A stretch of DNA of 7,679 nt. It comes from Chitinophagaceae bacterium UBA3961. Lineage in GTDB: Bacteria; Bacteroidota; Bacteroidia; Chitinophagales; Chitinophagaceae. Below, one piece after another: positions 1-5,702 of the stretch. Numbering within the stretch: position 1 is the first letter of the stretch; each line of letters starts with the position of its first letter. The notes beneath the pieces were generated by a model. It was not told the origin of the DNA. It did no database searches and worked only from the letters and a program-made list of their open reading frames with translations. The position numbers were made by a program, and so were the translations under genes. The stretch is from the NCBI GenBank assembly GCA_002385265.1, contig DGDD01000212.1, forward strand, positions 1 through 7,679, given 5' to 3'.

Positions 1-359
1 GTGTATGGAAAGTTTACATAAGTGTGCTTCATCAAAGCATCAGCATTCATTTTTCCGTATTGGTCTTTTACATACAACATCAACTTTTTATCGTCAGATT
101 TTAGTGTGTTGAAATAATTTGTTGTTTCGTTACAAGTAAAATGGCTTGTTGTTTCGCTCAACATTCCTTTTTTTACCATAGCCGTTAAGTCTGCATTAGC
201 GGAATACGAATAACAACCGTATTTATATGGAATAAAATCGTATTCGGGTTTAGCCTGATGTTTTGTAAAAAGGTAAAGCAATTTTTGTAGGCTGATTTTA
301 TCAATCGTTCCTTCAAAAATTTGCAACAAGGCTAATATAACTTTTCGTCTATAAAACAT
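1..359 (-). CDS. DUF488-family protein, N-terminal part (runs off the window)
   Basis: An open frame runs from ATG at 359 to the window edge without a stop, giving 119 residues that start MFYRRKVILALLQIFEGTID. The text resembles the N-terminal region of Bacteroidota DUF488 proteins: a helical start, then L-Q-K-L-L-x-L-F-T-K, then P-Y-K-Y-G-C-Y-S-Y-S-A-N-A-D-L near residues 44-58. From memory of that family, the DUF488 domain follows at about residue 130, beyond this window. The N-terminal part also recalls SocA/Panacea-like antitoxin domains (L-Q-K-L-x-Y with a following G-P/Y-Y patch), so a toxin-antitoxin or regulatory role is possible but unproven. The gene follows element A and a roughly 200-bp noncoding stretch. 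Coding status is very likely; the family name rests on recognition of the N-terminus only. Confidence 0.8.
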   Translation of the reverse strand, partial: MFYRRKVILALLQIFEGTIDKISLQKLLYLFTKHQAKPEYDFIPYKYGCYSYSANADLTAMVKKGMLSETTSHFTCNETTNYFNTLKSDDKKLMLYVKDQYGKMNADALMKHTYVNFPY

Positions 360-559
360 TCGGTAAAGGTAGTAAATTTGACTTGACTTGCTATGGCATT
401 TAGTTAAATTTCATCATTTGTCCAAGTTTTTGTTTGTCTGATGGGTGTTGCGTGGGTATTGCCCGTAGCTTTCGGGCCTTGCTGCGGTCGTGGTGTAGGC
501 GTACCCAAGCTTTGGCAGTTGAAAGTGTCTTTGTGAGTATGATGACTTTTTAAATGAAG
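360..559. other. noncoding stretch with nested inverted repeats
   Basis: No convincing gene lies here. A short minus-strand frame (596 to 414) crosses the stretch and continues into element A, but its translation has no recognisable character. The centre is GC-rich and structured: GCCCG (461-465) pairs with CGGGC (473-477) across a 7-nt loop, and TGGGTA (453-458) is matched by TACCCA (502-507) further out. Together with element A this fills the 415-bp gap between the DUF488-type gene and the propeller gene. The stretch could be an untranslated RNA, a decayed cassette or a spacer; the sequence does not decide. Confidence 0.5.
364..371 (-). promoter_or_regulatory. possible -7 element for the DUF488-type gene
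   Basis: On the minus strand this reads TACCTTTA, 7 of 8 matches to the Bacteroidota TAnnTTTG element, in the context ACTACCTTTACC that is common before genes in this phylum. I see no TTTG or TTG 19-21 nt upstream. It ends only 4 nt before the ATG at 359, so use of this element would give an almost leaderless mRNA. Weak call. Confidence 0.3.
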
Positions 560-767
560 CCCGACGTTTGAGTATTTGCGAAGGCAGGGAATTCATTGAT
601 TGTCCTTCGCGGCATCTCGCCCAAGGCGAGACCCATTTGAAAATTTGTTGTTGAATTTAAGAACTAAAGCTGAACATTGAAAGTCAATCCCGAGCCACTG
701 CTGATGCTTGCACATAGCTGATGTTACAATGTCCAGCCCTGCTTTTGCAACTACTTTTGTTGGCAGC
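560..767. repeat. element A: cassette-boundary inverted repeat (most degenerate copy)
   Basis: The left arm at 571-589 (AGTATTTGCGAAGGCAGGG) is the imperfect reverse complement of the right arm at 737-755, differing at three positions. The right arm continues to GTTGGCAGC (759-767). The left outer end has decayed and shows only a CCGACG-like remnant at 561-566. The left arm has the same plan as element D (TTGCCGAAGGCGGGGAATT). Internal words GAAAGTCAATCCCGAGCCACTGCTGATG and ATGTCCAGCC correspond to words in B and C. The element ends 7 nt after the stop of the propeller gene at 775. It is a member of the four-copy family described under the findings. Confidence 0.65.
615..631. other. short perfect hairpin inside element A
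   Basis: TCTCGCC (615-621), a 3-nt loop CAA, and GGCGAGA (625-631) form a 7-bp GC-rich stem. Neither strand has a T-run directly after it, so it does not look like an intrinsic terminator. It lies in the interior of element A, where the other three copies have no equivalent. Confidence 0.5.
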
Positions 768-774
768 AGTGTTT

Positions 775-2241
775 TTATTTTCGCTCAATTTTTACTAATC
801 CTTGTCGTGTCGCTAAATATAAATTCCCCTTGTCATCAAAAGTCATAGTAGAAATGTAGGATGTTGGAATATCAGAATTTTCATTGTGATAGTTTTCCCA
901 ACCATCTTTTAAGTTATATCTAACTAAACCGGCTCTGTCAGTCGAAATCCAAAGAACTTTTTCATTTTTGTCATATAGAACGCAATTTGTGTGATTAAAT
1001 GGCATTCCTGAATTGTCTGTTGTAAATTGTTTGAATGTTCCGTCTGTGTAGCGAATTGCAATACCCTCATCATTGTTTACTTTACCTTTTTCTTTTCTGT
1101 CGAACTCGTAAAGAGTAAAGTAAAGATTTCCGTTTTCGTCTTCATCCATTGAAGTAATACACTTTCCTTTCAAAACAGTTTTTTTTGTATTTTCAAAATT
1201 TGTTACTTGATTGCTTTCATCAATCACTGCTGTTCCACTAAACGTGCCGATCCAAATTCTGTTTTTTGAATCTCTTTTTGCAAACGTTACTCTATTTGAG
1301 GGCAAGTCTTTGAGTTTGCTTTTATTTAGGTTAGTCCATTTTCCGTCTTTATATATAGTCAAGCCCTCGTCAGAGCAGAAGAATAGTTCATTTGTTTTTG
1401 GGTTATTAATAATTTCATATGCTCCATCAATTCCTATCTCGGTTGAGTCATACTTTGTCCATTTTGTATTGTCAAAACTATAAATATTGTTTTTTCCGTA
1501 AACCCATTTCACATCATTGTTGTCTGACGCTAATGCGTAGTAGGCGAAATATTTGCCCTTGTCTGTGATGTTTTGTTCGGCATTTTTAAATTCTTTACCG
1601 TCAAAGGTCACTAAACCTTCATCTACAGTAAGCCAGATAAATCCGCTTTTGTCTATTGCAATATTGTCATTCATATTGTTAGGAAGATTTGAGTTATTAG
1701 AGTTCCAAACGGTTATTTTGTAATTTTTTAAATTTTCATTTTTGTAAACATAGGATTTATTGAAAATTTCTGGACTTCTCGGATTGTCGAACGAATTTTT
1801 GAAAGCGGTCATATCAACCCGTTCAATCTGCCCGGAAATTTTATTGTCGTTGATTACGAAAATTAAATTCATAGAAGATTTTTCTTCTTTCTTTCCGCTT
1901 GTTACTGCAGGTGTCCATTTTTTGAACTTGTTAAGTTCTTCAATGATTTTCAATGTAATTGGATTGTTTGATTGGTCAGTATGACTTAAGACACAAGCCA
2001 GACCTTTTGCATCAACAAGTACTTGAAATTTTACAGCACCTTTTATTCCTTGTAAGTTTAATTCCTTGTTTAGTTTGTCTTGTAGTTTTAAAAACTCGGT
2101 TTCGTCATACCCTGCCTTTATATCTCCGCAATCAAGGCAAAATCTTTCAGTTATACAGTTGTCTAATTTTACAGGAAATAAGTTTTGTGCAGTTAAGTTC
2201 GATGCAAATGCAATCAGTAAAATAAAAATCGATTTTTTCAT
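775..2241 (-). CDS. secreted TonB-C-like / beta-propeller protein
   Basis: The 488-residue protein begins with a signal peptide (MKKSIFILLIAFASNLTAQ, cleavage expected near residue 19), so it should be exported. Residues 25-40 hold a Cys-rich patch (C30, C35, C38). Residues about 62-133 read like the C-terminal domain of TonB-type proteins: G-x-V-K-F-Q-V-L-V-D-x-x-G, then K-K-W-T-P-A and a final L-I-F-V-I strand. Unlike a real TonB, there is no membrane anchor plus proline spacer. From about residue 178 to the end are repeated blades with the two-component-regulator-propeller flavour: D-x-x-G-x-I/L-W/Y followed by G-L-V/T and a W-x-x-Y/F strand (for example 197-212, 326-338, 429-441, 469-483). 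Such propellers usually sit outside sensor kinases; here no kinase follows. The exact role is unknown. The gene stands alone between elements B and A. Confidence 0.9.
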   Translation of the reverse strand: MKKSIFILLIAFASNLTAQNLFPVKLDNCITERFCLDCGDIKAGYDETEFLKLQDKLNKELNLQGIKGAVKFQVLVDAKGLACVLSHTDQSNNPITLKIIEELNKFKKWTPAVTSGKKEEKSSMNLIFVINDNKISGQIERVDMTAFKNSFDNPRSPEIFNKSYVYKNENLKNYKITVWNSNNSNLPNNMNDNIAIDKSGFIWLTVDEGLVTFDGKEFKNAEQNITDKGKYFAYYALASDNNDVKWVYGKNNIYSFDNTKWTKYDSTEIGIDGAYEIINNPKTNELFFCSDEGLTIYKDGKWTNLNKSKLKDLPSNRVTFAKRDSKNRIWIGTFSGTAVIDESNQVTNFENTKKTVLKGKCITSMDEDENGNLYFTLYEFDRKEKGKVNNDEGIAIRYTDGTFKQFTTDNSGMPFNHTNCVLYDKNEKVLWISTDRAGLVRYNLKDGWENYHNENSDIPTSYISTMTFDDKGNLYLATRQGLVKIERK

Positions 2242-2278
2242 TAGTTATGTTAGTTTTTGAAGGGTCGCTTCAATATTG

Positions 2279-2479
2279 TGGCGAACGGCCAGGGCTTGCT
2301 GCTGTGCTGGTATTCATTGAACGTCCAGCCCCGAACCGCTGATGATTGAAAATATGAAGATGAAGTTAACAACAAAAAGCTAAATAGAATTACGTCGGCT
2401 GGAACTGCTGCTGATAGCGAACAAAAAGATGAGAATATATTCGTCAGCCAGCATAGCAGCAAACCCCCTGTTAGCTGCA
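2279..2479. repeat. element B: cassette-boundary inverted repeat
   Basis: The left arm (2279-2310) and right arm (2448-2479) are imperfect reverse complements. TTGCTGCTGTGCTGG on the left faces CCAGCATAGCAGCAA on the right with one mismatch. The right outer end is GTTAGCTGC (2470-2478); the left outer end is GCGAACGG, a diverged partner. Internally the element carries GATGATTGAAAA (2341-2352), TAACAACAAAAAGCTAAATAG (2367-2387) and AAATAGAATTAC (2382-2393), all recurring in C or D. It ends 12 nt after the stop of the GDCCVxC gene (2492). Its left end is 37 nt upstream of the propeller start. A 102-codon frame across it has no protein character. Confidence 0.8.
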
Positions 2480-2491
2480 TACCCTTCTCTG

Positions 2492-2704
2492 TCAGCAACA
2501 AGATTTGCCCAATTGAATAGGCGGACACTTTACTGTTCCGTAACTGCAATAAACACAACAGTCGCCTTCTTTTGGTTTAAGTCGTGTCTTACAATTTGAA
2601 CACTCATAAAAATACTGACAAGCATCTGTTGGCATTGTTTCTTCTTGTCTGTGTCCACAAACGGGGCAAGTAATAACAGATTGAAGTATGATAGTTTTTT
2701 CCAT
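2492..2704 (-). CDS. GDCCVxC-domain protein (Cys-rich, mercury-operon associated)
   Basis: This is a 70-residue protein with eleven cysteines: C-P-V-C (13-16), C29, C-S-N-C (35-38), G-D-C-C-V-Y-C (47-53), C60 and a terminal C-C (69-70). The G-D-C-C-V-x-C motif followed by Y-G-x-V-x-C-P-P-I-Q is the signature of a small family often encoded next to merT-type genes; some relatives have selenocysteine in this motif, but here every position is an ordinary TGT or TGC codon. The two C-x-x-C pairs suggest a zinc-ribbon-like fold, and the motif suggests binding of thiophilic metal. The start ATG shares one base with the merTP stop (TAATG, 2702-2706), so translation is coupled. It is the last gene of the ArsR-led operon. 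The biochemical function has not been established as far as I know. Confidence 0.9.
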   Translation of the reverse strand: MEKTIILQSVITCPVCGHRQEETMPTDACQYFYECSNCKTRLKPKEGDCCVYCSYGTVKCPPIQLGKSCC

Positions 2705-3321
2705 TAGTTGTTGATTACAGATTGAGAAGTTACTTTATAACCAGTTTTATTAATGACGGATACAAGGCTATCAACGGAAGTTTTACTGTTGTCAAACTTT
2801 ACAAGGCTGTTGCCCTTTTCGTAAGAAGTATTGAACTCAATCACTCCCGATGTTTTTGAAAGTTCGCTATTTATATGTTCTGTGCAGCCTTCGCAGGTCA
2901 TACCTTTTATTTTAAATTCTGCTGTCTGTATGTTGCTTTTGTCAACAATAATAACCTTTGCTTCCTGTGGCTTTGGATAAAATACTTTTGCATAGTAAGG
3001 AAATGCAATTAACAGTCCTGCAAGCACTGTAACGATTGCTAAAAATGATTTTGATTGCCAAAATGATTTTTTGTTGTCTGCTTCACAGTCGCAGTCAACT
3101 TGTTTTTTTGGTTTTAATTTTTGATACCACGCAAACGCAAAAACGGCAACAGTCAAACCGATTAAATATGGACGAAAAGGTTCAATCCACGAAAACGAGG
3201 AAGCAAGTCCACTTGCACCACCTAAGAAAGCTAAAACTGGTGTTATGCAACAAAGCGAAGCAGCAACTGCTGCCAACAGACCTGCAACCCAACCTTTACT
3301 ATTTTTTGTTTTCGTTGTCAT
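2704..3321 (-). CDS. merTP: MerTP: mercuric-ion transport protein, MerT-MerP fusion
   Basis: This is a 205-residue inner-membrane protein. Residues about 10-38 form the first helix with the vicinal pair C24-C25 (S-L-C-C-I-T-P), the hallmark of MerT. A second helix lies at about 48-67. A cytosolic loop carries C-D-C (77-79), and a third helix lies at about 91-110. After a linker, residues about 133-203 form a heavy-metal-associated domain with G-M-T-C-E-G-C (140-146), corresponding to MerP. In the family, MerP/MerT pass Hg(II) from outside through cysteine pairs into the cytosol for MerA. No merA is in the window. The gene overlaps the arsR stop by 4 nt (ATGA) and the next gene by 1 nt, so the three genes form one translationally coupled operon. 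The fused form is common in Bacteroidota. Confidence 0.92.
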   Translation of the reverse strand: MTTKTKNSKGWVAGLLAAVAASLCCITPVLAFLGGASGLASSFSWIEPFRPYLIGLTVAVFAFAWYQKLKPKKQVDCDCEADNKKSFWQSKSFLAIVTVLAGLLIAFPYYAKVFYPKPQEAKVIIVDKSNIQTAEFKIKGMTCEGCTEHINSELSKTSGVIEFNTSYEKGNSLVKFDNSKTSVDSLVSVINKTGYKVTSQSVINN

Positions 3322-3689
3322 ACTGTCGCCAAATTTTGTTGATTAATAATTTTAAAAAACGGTCTTAAAGTTTTTAAATGTTCGCTGCGTAAAGAATAGA
3401 AAATAGTTTGCCCTACTTTTCTGGCTTCAATGATGTTTCCGTCTTTTAGTTTGCGTAGATGTTGCGATATAGCTGGAATGCTCATTCCTAAAATGTCGCT
3501 TAGGTCGCAAGGGCAAAGTTCATTTTCTTCTTCAAGTAGAAACATTATTTTTAGCCGCACTTCGTTGCCTGCCAAAGCAAGAACTTGCCCCAACTGCAAA
3601 AAAGATTTTGAGTTTGTCTTTAATTTTTCACGGCAACTTTTAATTTGTTCTATGTCCGCCTGTAACCGTATGCAAGTGTCGTTTGCCAT
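3318..3689 (-). CDS. ArsR-family metal-sensing transcriptional repressor
   Basis: This is a 123-residue winged-helix repressor. Residues about 29-105 form the ArsR/SmtB fold: L-A-G-N-E-V-R-L-K-I, then E-L-C-P-C-D-L (57-63) at the alpha-3 metal site, and the recognition helix S-I-P-A-I-S-Q-H-L-R-K-L (70-81), then the wing R-K-V-G-Q-T-I-F-Y-S-L. C59 and C61 (C-x-C) match the alpha-3 ligands of As/Cd/Hg sensors; C6 and C19 may add ligands. I chose ATG at 3689. The frame also opens at TTG 3713, but that TTG lies inside the -7 promoter element (3711-3718), so it cannot be in the transcript made from that promoter. The gene leads merTP and the GDCCVxC gene and probably represses its own operon through the palindrome at 3731-3752. 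The inducing metal is inferred from the neighbours. Confidence 0.92.
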   Translation of the reverse strand: MANDTCIRLQADIEQIKSCREKLKTNSKSFLQLGQVLALAGNEVRLKIMFLLEEENELCPCDLSDILGMSIPAISQHLRKLKDGNIIEARKVGQTIFYSLRSEHLKTLRPFFKIINQQNLATV

Positions 3690-3710
3690 TGTCAAATTTT
3701 TTTGTTGTGG

Positions 3711-3742
3711 CAAATGTAGGAAAGATTACTTATTTAAGCAAA
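3711..3742 (-). promoter_or_regulatory. Bacteroidota-type promoter of the arsR-merTP operon
   Basis: On the minus strand, TTTG (3742-3739) is followed after exactly 20 nt by TACATTTG (3718-3711), a perfect match to the TTTG-N(19-21)-TAnnTTTG promoter known from Bacteroidota. Transcription should start near 3705, giving a leader of about 15 nt before ATG 3689. The upstream TTTG lies in the spacer of the repressor palindrome. Confidence 0.8.
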
Positions 3743-3752
3743 TACTTAAATA
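3731..3752. promoter_or_regulatory. ArsR operator (perfect palindrome)
   Basis: TATTTAAG (3731-3738), a 6-nt spacer, and CTTAAATA (3745-3752) form a perfect 8-bp inverted repeat of the size and symmetry bound by dimeric ArsR/SmtB repressors. It covers the -33 TTTG, so bound repressor should block RNA polymerase; metal binding would release it. That ArsR acts here is inferred from position and symmetry. Confidence 0.75.
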
Positions 3753-3836
3753 CAAAATTGTCAGACAGGTTACAAAGCTGTTTTGAAGTGTCGAAAAAAA
3801 TGTCCAATTAGTAAACGGGAAGTGTCCAACAGGGTT

Positions 3837-3972
3837 GCAGCTAACGGTCTGGGTATTGCCGAAGGCGGGGAATTTTAGCACAAAAGTTCAATAGAATTAC
3901 TGCTGTTAAACCTTGCAGAAAAATTCAATCGAAGAACTTCAGCCCCGCTTTTGGCAATACCTTGTTAGCTGC
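3837..3972. repeat. element D: cassette-boundary inverted repeat (cleanest copy)
   Basis: The outer ends match exactly as GCAGCTAAC (3837-3845) and GTTAGCTGC (3964-3972). Inside, GGTATTGCC (3851-3859) pairs perfectly with GGCAATACC (3953-3961), and GCGGGG (3865-3870) with CCCCGC (3943-3948). The 72-nt interior contains smaller nested pairs (AAGTTC near 3884 with GAACTT near 3934; CTGC with GCAG) and CAATAGAATTAC (3889-3900), also found in C. At 136 bp it is the shortest copy and the best model of the family. It ends 19 nt after the stop of the DUF1348 gene. Confidence 0.85.
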
Positions 3973-3991
3973 CGTTTTTATTTTTCCCCCA

Positions 3992-4408
3992 TTAAGTTAG
4001 TAATTTTCTTTCACTTTCATCAATAGCTAAATCATTAATACTAGCATATCGCTTTCTCATTAATCCGTTTTCGTCAAACTCCCAGTTTTCATTGCCGTAA
4101 GCTCTATACCATTGACCATGTTCATCGTGGTATTCGTATTCAAATCTTACAGCAATTCTATTGTCAGTGTGTGCCCAGTATTCCTTTTTGAGAATATATT
4201 GTTTTTCCTTTTGCCATTTATCGGTTAGAAACTTTACAATTTCTTCCCGACCATTTATAAATTGATTTCGATTTCGCCACTCGCTATCAACAGTATATGC
4301 TTTTGACACTCTTTCGGGGTCTTTACTGTTCCATGCATCTTCTGCCATTTGGATTTTTTGCTTGGCTGTTTCCATCGTAAATGGTGGTAGTGGGTGTTTT
4401 TGCTCCAT
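3992..4408 (-). CDS. DUF1348 protein (NTF2/SnoaL-like fold), apparently missing its C-terminal tail
   Basis: This is a 138-residue protein. The opening L-P-P-F-T-x-E-T-A-x-x-K (7-18), then [13 protein letters not shown] (22-34), W-R-N-R (44-47), and [17 protein letters not shown] near 104-120, followed by A-S-I-N-D-L, mark the DUF1348 family, cupped NTF2-like proteins of unknown reaction. From memory, relatives continue after E-S-E-R-K-F/L with W-P-x-G-R-R-P-D-D-H-P, about 15-20 residues more; here the frame stops after E-R-K-L-L-T, close to element D. The tail may have been lost at the element boundary. The start ATG at 4408 keeps the conserved opening. The gene is separated from osmC-like by a terminator, so it probably has its own promoter, but I found no good match to one. 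Confidence 0.88.
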   Translation of the reverse strand: MEQKHPLPPFTMETAKQKIQMAEDAWNSKDPERVSKAYTVDSEWRNRNQFINGREEIVKFLTDKWQKEKQYILKKEYWAHTDNRIAVRFEYEYHDEHGQWYRAYGNENWEFDENGLMRKRYASINDLAIDESERKLLT

Positions 4409-4439
4409 AATACTATTTTTAGATGAAAATATTTTTTTA

Positions 4440-4496
4440 AAGAATAATGGGGTATCAATTCATAAGTGAAATCGATACCCAAAAATTCTTATTCTT
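4440..4496 (-). terminator. compound hairpin terminator after the osmC-like gene
   Basis: GGGTATC (4450-4456) pairs with GATACCC (4474-4480), and outside it AAGAATAA (4440-4447) pairs with TTATTCTT (4489-4496), giving a two-tier stem that begins 4 nt after the osmC-like stop. On the minus strand the inner stem is followed by an AT-rich tail including TTTAAAAAAATATTTT. It probably ends the thioredoxin/OsmC transcript and separates it from DUF1348. Confidence 0.6.
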
Positions 4497-4499
4497 AAA

Positions 4500-4940
4500 T
4501 CATGTATTTTTCGTTTCCAATTTTAAAAGAGGTATTTCAGCTATTTCTGCCGCATGCTCAATATTCCATTCGCCCTCTATCATTCTATGCACATAGCATC
4601 TGTCGGCTTGTTTGATGAGTTCTGCCTTTTGCTCTGGAGTAAGGTCGCCTTCAATGATGATATTTACTTTAATATTAGTTTTCAGGCCACCATCACCTCG
4701 TTTTGTTTCGTGACTGAGCTCTGCTTTTACATCTCCAATATTCCAGTTGTTTTTTCGGGCAATATAACGTACTGTAGTAACTTTACACAATCCTAAACTA
4801 GCCAACAACAAATCTACTGGGCTAAATCCTAAATCAGAGCCACCTGGCTGAGGCTCATCTGCCAAGATGCTGTGCTTGCCATTGGTGATTACCGTTTGAT
4901 ACCCTTCTGGTAAGTTTTTTAGTTTAATTGTATTTGCCAT
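4500..4940 (-). CDS. OsmC/Ohr-superfamily protein (YhfA-like)
   Basis: This is a 146-residue protein. The F-S-P-V-D-L-L-L-A-S-L-G-L-C segment (39-52) and the later R-C-Y-V-H-R-M-I (114-121) hold the two conserved cysteines C52 and C115 of the OsmC fold, which in characterised members reduce organic hydroperoxides by a Cys-Cys mechanism. The C-x-V-H-R form is nearer to the YhfA-like branch than to Ohr, so peroxidase activity is likely but not certain. The frame is open back to 5099, but the upstream part overlaps thioredoxin; ATG 4940 is chosen because it lies 1 nt after the thioredoxin stop and gives the standard family length. It is the last gene of a tight three-gene unit; a strong hairpin follows. 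The thioredoxin neighbour is a plausible reductant. Confidence 0.9.
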   Translation of the reverse strand: MANTIKLKNLPEGYQTVITNGKHSILADEPQPGGSDLGFSPVDLLLASLGLCKVTTVRYIARKNNWNIGDVKAELSHETKRGDGGLKTNIKVNIIIEGDLTPEQKAELIKQADRCYVHRMIEGEWNIEHAAEIAEIPLLKLETKNT

Positions 4941-4941
4941 T

Positions 4942-5265
4942 TTAATTTTGATTGAATAGATTAGAGATATTTTCTGTAATGTTTGCTTGTGACTGCATAC
5001 CTGTTTGCTTGCCCACCAATTCTCCATTTTTGAAATAAAACAGGGAAGGTATGCTTCGCACTTCAAACCGTGCGGATAGTTCAGGATTTTTGTCCACATT
5101 GACTTTAGCTATCACCGCTTTCCCATCAAATTGATTTGAAACATTTTCCAAAATAGGGGCAAGAGCTTTACAAGGTCCGCACCAGTCTGCATAGAAGTCA
5201 ACCAATACCACGTCATTATTTTTTATTGTGGCATTAAAATTTTGATTATCCAATACTTGTGTCAT
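4942..5265 (-). CDS. trxA: thioredoxin
   Basis: This is a 107-residue, single-domain cytosolic thioredoxin without a signal peptide. The active site is W-C-G-P-C (28-32) within V-D-F-Y-A-D-W-C-G-P-C-K, the cis-proline is at 73 (S-I-P-S-L), and the A-K-V-N-V-D strand lies at about 53-58. It reduces protein disulfides using electrons from thioredoxin reductase, which is not encoded here. The ATG overlaps the stop of the preceding membrane-protein gene by 4 nt (ATGA), and the OsmC-like gene begins 1 nt after its stop, so it appears to be a dedicated copy coupled to these two partners and not necessarily the main cellular thioredoxin. The length and all key residues are normal. Confidence 0.95.
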   Translation of the reverse strand: MTQVLDNQNFNATIKNNDVVLVDFYADWCGPCKALAPILENVSNQFDGKAVIAKVNVDKNPELSARFEVRSIPSLFYFKNGELVGKQTGMQSQANITENISNLFNQN

Positions 5266-5666
5266 GATTTTTGATTTTTAAATTGATGAATGAAATACCA
5301 TAAAGGGATAGCATAAGCCCAGTGACGAACCATTGATACTACAGGAATTATGGCTGCCATTTTAGTACCTGCAATGCCTGCTCCTAAAAGTGGAAACATA
5401 AAAAACCAAACGAGAGCAATGGTTTCTGCTGTAGCAAAAAGAAGAGCTCGCAGCCAAGTTGGACCCCATAGCGATGGTGCAATTCCTGCATACAACACAG
5501 CCAACAAAATACCATTTGAATAGTGACCAAATACACCATAGATCAATCCTAAACCAGTTTTTTCGCCAATAAGTGCTGCAATGTCCCACCAAGTTCCAGT
5601 AAATAAATACCCAACAATATCAAAAGCGAGAGTGCCTACTAAGCCTGCGATGATGCGTTTGTCCAA
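5262..5666 (-). CDS. uncharacterised four-helix membrane protein; start region possibly frameshifted
   Basis: This is a 134-residue hydrophobic protein with about four membrane helices (roughly 5-22, 36-63, 70-92, 103-126). I do not recognise a named family. Conserved-looking features are F-D-I-V-G, the T-W-W-D-I segment (25-29), G-V-F-G-H-Y-S-N-G and a basic C-terminus. No redox cysteine is present, so it is not itself a DsbD-type donor. Its frame begins at TTG 5666, immediately after an in-frame TAA; there is no ATG near the N-terminus. An ATG at 5686 in another frame reads MNTNKINWT; one extra A in the A-run at 5658-5660 would join it to K-R-I-I-A-G. Either TTG is used, or a 1-nt deletion (real or sequencing error) has broken the original start. 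It overlaps thioredoxin by 4 nt and follows a large hairpin. Confidence 0.82.
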   Translation of the reverse strand: MDKRIIAGLVGTLAFDIVGYLFTGTWWDIAALIGEKTGLGLIYGVFGHYSNGILLAVLYAGIAPSLWGPTWLRALLFATAETIALVWFFMFPLLGAGIAGTKMAAIIPVVSMVRHWAYAIPLWYFIHQFKNQKS

Positions 5667-5702
5667 TTAATTTTATTTGTGTTCATTTTGATTGTTTTTA
5701 AA

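Noticed and set aside
414..596. 60-codon minus-strand open frame
   Set aside because: It spans the structured patch and the left arm of element A, and its translation is low-complexity with no domain. Inverted-repeat DNA explains the open frame.
1211..2260. Several plus-strand frames of 64-90 codons
   Set aside because: They are antisense shadows of the propeller gene, which has a signal peptide and clear domains.
2279..2479. Element B as a simple intrinsic terminator
   Set aside because: At 201 bp, with shared internal words and no T-run after the arms, it is not a terminator-type hairpin, though it may still reduce read-through.
2250..2558. 102-codon minus-strand open frame
   Set aside because: It covers element B and overlaps the well-supported GDCCVxC gene in another frame. 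The peptide merely reflects repeat sequence.
3036..3786. Plus-strand frames of 110 and 118 codons
   Set aside because: They are antisense to merTP and arsR, whose motifs and start/stop overlaps are convincing.
4941..5099. Longer OsmC-like protein starting at 5099
   Set aside because: The extra 53 residues would overlap thioredoxin in another frame. ATG 4940, just after the thioredoxin stop, gives the family length.
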